Assembly: GCF_013387495.1 (NCBI RefSeq) | Contig: NZ_JABZEE010000013.1 | Coordinates: 184,239-248,238, forward strand | Direction of reading: 5' to 3' | Length of the DNA: 64,000 nt | Origin: Streptomyces sp. PKU-EA00015 | GTDB taxonomy: Bacteria; Actinomycetota; Actinomycetes; Streptomycetales; Streptomycetaceae | Part shown: positions 60,647 through 64,000 of the stretch, piece after piece | How positions within the stretch are numbered: the stretch's first letter is position 1 | Layout: every line of letters begins with the position of its first letter | Notes under the pieces: model-generated | Told to the model about the DNA's origin: nothing | Seen by the model: the letters and a program-made list of their open reading frames with translations, nothing else | The model's database searches: none | Made by a program: the position numbers and the translations under genes

Positions 60647-61607
60647 GGGACACCTCCGCGGTACGGCCGGCGGCGATCAGCGCGAGGTTGCGCAGCGCGG
60701 TGGAGCCGGGCCGCAGGTAGTCGCTGTGGCCGCCGCCGCCCGCGTCGAAGACCCGGGCGCCGAACGCGTCCGTCACGGGGTCCGTGCCGAAACCGACCTC
60801 GGTGCCGAGGAGTTCGACCCGCACGTGCGGGACACCGGCGATCCAGTCGTCGCCGCCGCGCCCGGCCCAGACGGTGGCGCGGGTGCGCAGGGCGGCGGCG
60901 GAGTCGGCTCCGGTGCCGGGACTGCCGAAGAGGGCGATGTCGGTGACCGCCTCGGTCTTCGGGCGGTGGGCGGCGCGGGCGCAGACGACGGAGCCGTAGG
61001 AGTGGCACAGGAGCGACACGGGGGCCGCGCCCTTGGCTGCGCGCAGTTCGCCGACGAACGCGGCGAGGTCGTCCGCCGCCTCATCGGCGCGGCCGCTGGT
61101 CAGGACGTCGGTGCCGATGGTCGTCGGGGTGGCGTACCCGAGCCAGGCGACGACTGCCGTACGGTCCGCGCCGGTGCCGCGCAGCGCGCGGTGGAGCGCG
61201 GCGGCCCCGGCGCGGAAGCGTGCGTACGTATCGAGATGGGTGTCCGAGCCGGGCACGAGGACGGTGACGCGGTCGGCGCGCGCGAGGTCGCCGAACACCT
61301 CGGCGGCGCGGCCCCCGTCGCGGCCGTCGAACGTGAGGAACTGCCGCCCGTCCGCCGCCATCGCCCGCAGCGCGCGAGCCCGCCGGTGGTCTTTGTGGCC
61401 GTCCGCGACGCGGGCCGCGGCGCGGATGCCGGCCCGGGTGATGGCGTACCGGGCGTCCAGGGCGGGCAGTTCGGCGGCGCTGAGCGGTGCGAGGGCGGCC
61501 GGGACGGGCGCCGGGACGGCGGACGGCCTCGCCGCGGCCGACACCGGGACGGCCACGGCCGCGGCGAGGAGCGCGGCGAGCAGGGTGCGGCGCAGGCGGG
61601 ACGCCAT
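60639..61607 (-). CDS. Exported alpha/beta hydrolase (DUF1023-like)
   Basis: 322 residues with a signal peptide (about 1-28). The domain resembles DUF1023: VLVPGSDTHLDTYARF, the nucleophile elbow LLCHSYGSVVCARAA with a serine in HSYG, and GGGGHSDYLRPGS with the likely catalytic histidine near the end. These hydrolases are common in Streptomyces and mycobacteria but uncharacterised. The ATG at 61607 follows a GGAAGGAA ribosome site. It is coupled to the acyltransferase, which suggests turnover of an acylated envelope compound. Confidence 0.86.
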   Translation of the reverse strand: MASRLRRTLLAALLAAAVAVPVSAAARPSAVPAPVPAALAPLSAAELPALDARYAITRAGIRAAARVADGHKDHRRARALRAMAADGRQFLTFDGRDGGRAAEVFGDLARADRVTVLVPGSDTHLDTYARFRAGAAALHRALRGTGADRTAVVAWLGYATPTTIGTDVLTSGRADEAADDLAAFVGELRAAKGAAPVSLLCHSYGSVVCARAAHRPKTEAVTDIALFGSPGTGADSAAALRTRATVWAGRGGDDWIAGVPHVRVELLGTEVGFGTDPVTDAFGARVFDAGGGGHSDYLRPGSTALRNLALIAAGRTAEVSRA

Positions 61608-61753
61608 GGGGATTCCTTCCGGTCCGAATCGCTGATCCGGAAAGGACGTTAGGAATCCGGTCCGTAGGCCGGCGTCCCGCGCGAGAGCCCATGTGCCGCG
61701 TAGCTCTCAGGTATGACGAGTAGGGCGCCGGTCAGGACGTGCAGGGGCGCCGG

Positions 61754-62575
61754 TCAGGTCCGGAAGGCGTCCGCGTGCTCGGCGGCCCACTCGGTGAACG
61801 TCCTGGCCGGCCGGCCCGTCACCTTCTCGACGGTGGGGACGACGGTGCGGCCCACCGGCGGGGTGTTCCCGTACGCCTCCAGCAGGAATCCGATCACCTC
61901 GTCGGCCAGACCGGAGGCGCGCCACCGGCCGACGGCCTCCTCCTCGGTCAGCTCGACGAGCCGGATCGCCCGTCCGCGCGCGGCGGCCAGCGTCTGCGTC
62001 TTGTCCTTCAGGGTCAGCACCTCGGGCCCGGTGATCACGTACTCCTGTCCGCCGTGGCCGTCCTCGGTCAGGGCGACGGCCGCGACCGCGCCGATGTCGG
62101 CCTCGTGGACCATGGCGCTGAGCCGGTCGGTGAACGGCTCGCGCACCTCGTCGGCCGTGCGGACGCCATCCGCCCACTCCAGGGCGTTGGCCATGAACTC
62201 CACCGGCATCAGCACGGTCCACGGGATCTCCCCCGCCCGCACCGCGTCCTCCAGCAGGCTGGGCCCGCCGCCGTGCAGCACGGTGATCCGCCGCACGCCG
62301 GCCTCGCGGGCGAGTTCCAGGATGCGCGGGCCGGTCTCCAGCGGGGCGAAGTACGGGCCGCCGAAGGTGATCAGGTGCAGGCCGGTCACGCCCTGGAGCG
62401 CGGCGGTGAGCGTGGCGGGGTCGGTGAGGTCGCCCCGGACGACCTCCACCCCGGCGGGGAGGTCGGCCTTGCCGGGGTCGCGGGTCAGGGCGCGGACGGG
62501 GTGTCCGCGGCGCAGCAGTTCGGCGACCACCTGGCGGCCGACGGTTCCGGTTGCTCCGGTCACGAGATTCGTCAT
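61754..62575 (-). CDS. NmrA/SDR-like NAD(P)-binding protein
   Basis: 273 residues with TGATGTVGRQVVAELLRRGHPVRALTRDP, the Rossmann loop of atypical SDRs, and the NmrA-like core (GDLTDPATLTAAL, VLMPVEFMANALEWADG). The YxxxK catalytic pair is not seen, as is usual for NmrA-type redox sensors or quinone reductases. ATG at 62575 with a TACGGT -10 at leaderless spacing. It stands alone. Confidence 0.87.
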   Translation of the reverse strand: MTNLVTGATGTVGRQVVAELLRRGHPVRALTRDPGKADLPAGVEVVRGDLTDPATLTAALQGVTGLHLITFGGPYFAPLETGPRILELAREAGVRRITVLHGGGPSLLEDAVRAGEIPWTVLMPVEFMANALEWADGVRTADEVREPFTDRLSAMVHEADIGAVAAVALTEDGHGGQEYVITGPEVLTLKDKTQTLAAARGRAIRLVELTEEEAVGRWRASGLADEVIGFLLEAYGNTPPVGRTVVPTVEKVTGRPARTFTEWAAEHADAFRT

Positions 62576-62581
62576 GGGAAG

Positions 62582-62587
62582 ACCGTA
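62582..62587 (-). promoter_or_regulatory. -10 of a leaderless promoter for the NmrA-like gene
   Basis: TACGGT (minus strand) lies 6 nt before the ATG at 62575. Confidence 0.5.
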
Positions 62588-62630
62588 GGAAGGGTTGCGG
62601 TCAGCTTCTGTCCGCAAGCACCGGCCTTGT

Positions 62631-63500
62631 TCACCAGGCGAGTTGGGCGATCTCCTCGGCCACGACGGCGCAGGCGTCCGCGGCCGGGTCGATGAGCGGG
62701 AAGTGGCCGACCTCCTCCAGCAGGGTCAGCCCGACGGTCTCGCCCGCCTTCGCCGCGGCGTCGACGAACGCCTCGCTCACCGCCTGCGGCACGACGATGT
62801 CCGTGCGGCCCTGGACGACGACCGTCGCGATGCCCGTGGGCAGCAGGACGGCCGGGTCGGTGTGCGCGGCCCGCTGCTCGTACTCGCCCTCGGCGCCCAG
62901 CAGTTGGCGCACCGCGCCGCCGCAGACGTCGAGCCCGACGGCGTGCGCGAAGTCGGCGATCGGGGCGAGCGCGACGACGCCGCGCAGGGCGGGCGGCGCG
63001 GGCAGCCGCCACGGCGAACCCGCCGGCAGGACGTGCCGGGCGGCGGCCCACAGCGCGAGCTGCCCGCCCGCGGAGTGCCCGGTGACGACGGTGCGCCGCG
63101 GGTCCGCCTGCGGCAGGGCGCGCCGGGCGAGGTCCGGCAGCGCGTCCAGGGCGGCGGCGACGTCGTCGAACGTCTCCGGCCACCGCCCCGCGACGGGCCC
63201 GGTGCCGCGCTGCTGCGGGATCTCGCGCCCGCGCCGGTACTCGACGTTGGCGACGGCGAGTCCGCGGCGGGCGAGGAAGTCCGCGAACGGGGTGACGTGC
63301 CGCCGGTCGTACGGCGCCCGCCAGGCCCCGCCGTGCAGCAGCACCACGAGCGGGGCGCTGGCCCGGCCGTCGCGCGGCGCGTAGAAGTCGACGACCTGAT
63401 CGGGATGCTCCCCGTAGGCGACGGACGCGTCCGGCGCGACGGCAGGATGCGAGAACGCCGACTCTTCCTCGGCGGCGTCACGGGCGACGGGGTCCGGCAT
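62631..63500 (-). CDS. Alpha/beta hydrolase (esterase or kynurenine-formamidase-like)
   Basis: 289 residues. The N-terminal VAYGEHPDQVVDFYAPRDG and VVLLHGGAWR (oxyanion HGG) are followed by the nucleophile serine in VTGHSAGGQLALWAA and a C-terminal VGHFPLIDP histidine. The pattern is that of HSL-type esterases and bacterial kynurenine formamidases. ATG at 63500 with GGAG upstream; an earlier in-frame start at 63605 is less likely. It stands alone at the right edge before a repeat-rich region. Confidence 0.88.
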   Translation of the reverse strand: MPDPVARDAAEEESAFSHPAVAPDASVAYGEHPDQVVDFYAPRDGRASAPLVVLLHGGAWRAPYDRRHVTPFADFLARRGLAVANVEYRRGREIPQQRGTGPVAGRWPETFDDVAAALDALPDLARRALPQADPRRTVVTGHSAGGQLALWAAARHVLPAGSPWRLPAPPALRGVVALAPIADFAHAVGLDVCGGAVRQLLGAEGEYEQRAAHTDPAVLLPTGIATVVVQGRTDIVVPQAVSEAFVDAAAKAGETVGLTLLEEVGHFPLIDPAADACAVVAEEIAQLAW

Positions 63501-64000
63501 GTGCTGCTCCAACAGTCCCGCAGGTGTGGCGTATTCAACCTGACCAGCGCGGACGCTACCAGTTACGACGGGGCCGCCGTGTCGCTGCGCGGGCTTGCCC
63601 CCCACCCCGCCACTTCCTTACGGCCTGGCGGCCGCGGGAGGGACCCCCACCCCGAAACCGGGGCGCCGCCCCAGGCCCCGTACCGCCCTGGCGGGCGGCT
63701 TTCGGGGGCGCTGCCCCCGGGCCCCCGCGCCTCGATCGCCGGCGAGGCTGGATGTGCCTGCGGCGCATCAGCCCGTCTGGGGGCACTCCCCCTGGCTTCG
63801 CCGGGGGACCTCCACCCACGGCCGCCAGCCGTAGGGGGAGCTTGAGGACACCGCGCGGAGTGCGGTACCGGTGCGGGCGGAGCCCGGTGCGGGGTCCGGG
63901 GCTTGCCCCGGTTACGGGAAGGGGCGGGGTGGGGAAAGCGCCCCGCGCAGCGGCAGACCCGCCCGGGGTCCGGGGGCGCAGTCCAGCCCGGGGTTCGGGG
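63501..64000. other. 500-bp repeat-rich intergenic region at the right edge
   Basis: No gene is seen. It holds partial copies of the arms of the 94-nt palindrome (TTACGGCCTGGCGGCCG near 63618 and CCACGGCCGCCAGCCGTAGG near 63817), an imperfect hairpin GGCTGGATGTGCC/GGCGCATCAGCCC (63747-63774), and the inverted second copy of the 62-bp box at 63889-63951. Such intergenic clusters of palindromes are common in Streptomyces. Confidence 0.6.
63889..63951. repeat. 62-bp dispersed repeat, copy 2 (inverted)
   Basis: Reverse complement of 36161-36222 with about four differences. See the entry for copy 1. Confidence 0.7.

Overview
The window is a 64 kb stretch of a Streptomyces (or very close actinomycete) chromosome. 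The DNA is extremely GC-rich, third codon positions are almost always G or C, many genes start with GTG or TTG, and several start codons sit directly behind a -10 hexamer (leaderless mRNAs). The gene set is typical of Streptomyces core chromosome: lysC-asd, recR-ybaB, purA, SURF1, a SigE-type sigma factor with its membrane partner, TerD, PucR, a sortase, and several Ser/Thr kinases and two-component systems. I see no prophage, integrase, transposase, CRISPR array or large biosynthetic cluster.

Layout. 1-3.9 kb: two polyprenol-dependent membrane glycosyltransferases (the first cut by the left edge), a metallophosphoesterase and a tRNA-Pro(CGG) with a strong terminator. 4-7.3 kb: secreted TAP-like peptidase, a small exported membrane protein and a class F sortase. 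7.3-10.8 kb: molybdate locus (HTH-TOBE regulator, ModA lipoprotein, fused ModB-ModC). 11-17.7 kb: TerD, phosphopantetheinyl transferase, PucR regulator, membrane protein, S9 peptidase, SURF1. 17.8-24.2 kb, minus strand: sigma factor and membrane partner, lysC-asd, DUF5063 protein, recR, ybaB. 24.5-32 kb: SLATT-like membrane protein, GDSL esterase, then a possible GntR / glycosyltransferase / unknown / TylF-type methyltransferase transcription unit. 32-39.6 kb: GlxA-type regulator with a divergent MDR oxidoreductase, a secreted FG-GAP propeller protein, a repeat-rich intergenic region, a class III aminotransferase, and a DJ-1/MarR pair. 39.7-49.7 kb: three Ser/Thr kinases, a membrane-anchored streptogrisin-like protease, an ECF41-type sigma factor with an FAD oxidoreductase, and a broken kinase-WD40 gene. 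49.7-63.5 kb: LysR/SDR pair, purA, a DAGK-like protein, P450, two tandem NarL-type two-component systems, acyltransferase, hydrolases and an NmrA-like protein. The right edge is repeat-rich non-coding DNA.

The most unusual points are: (1) the asd product encoded in the lysC operon lacks the catalytic cysteine (the NPNC motif reads SPHD); (2) a kinase-WD40 gene has collapsed to its first and last pieces; (3) a kinase / membrane protease / kinase cassette has related extracellular sensor modules; (4) there is a roughly 40-bp degenerate tandem array beside a 94-nt palindrome, and a 62-nt box that recurs inverted at the right edge; (5) there is a 22-bp tandem repeat upstream of the methyltransferase; and (6) several clear operator-like palindromes lie next to regulator genes.
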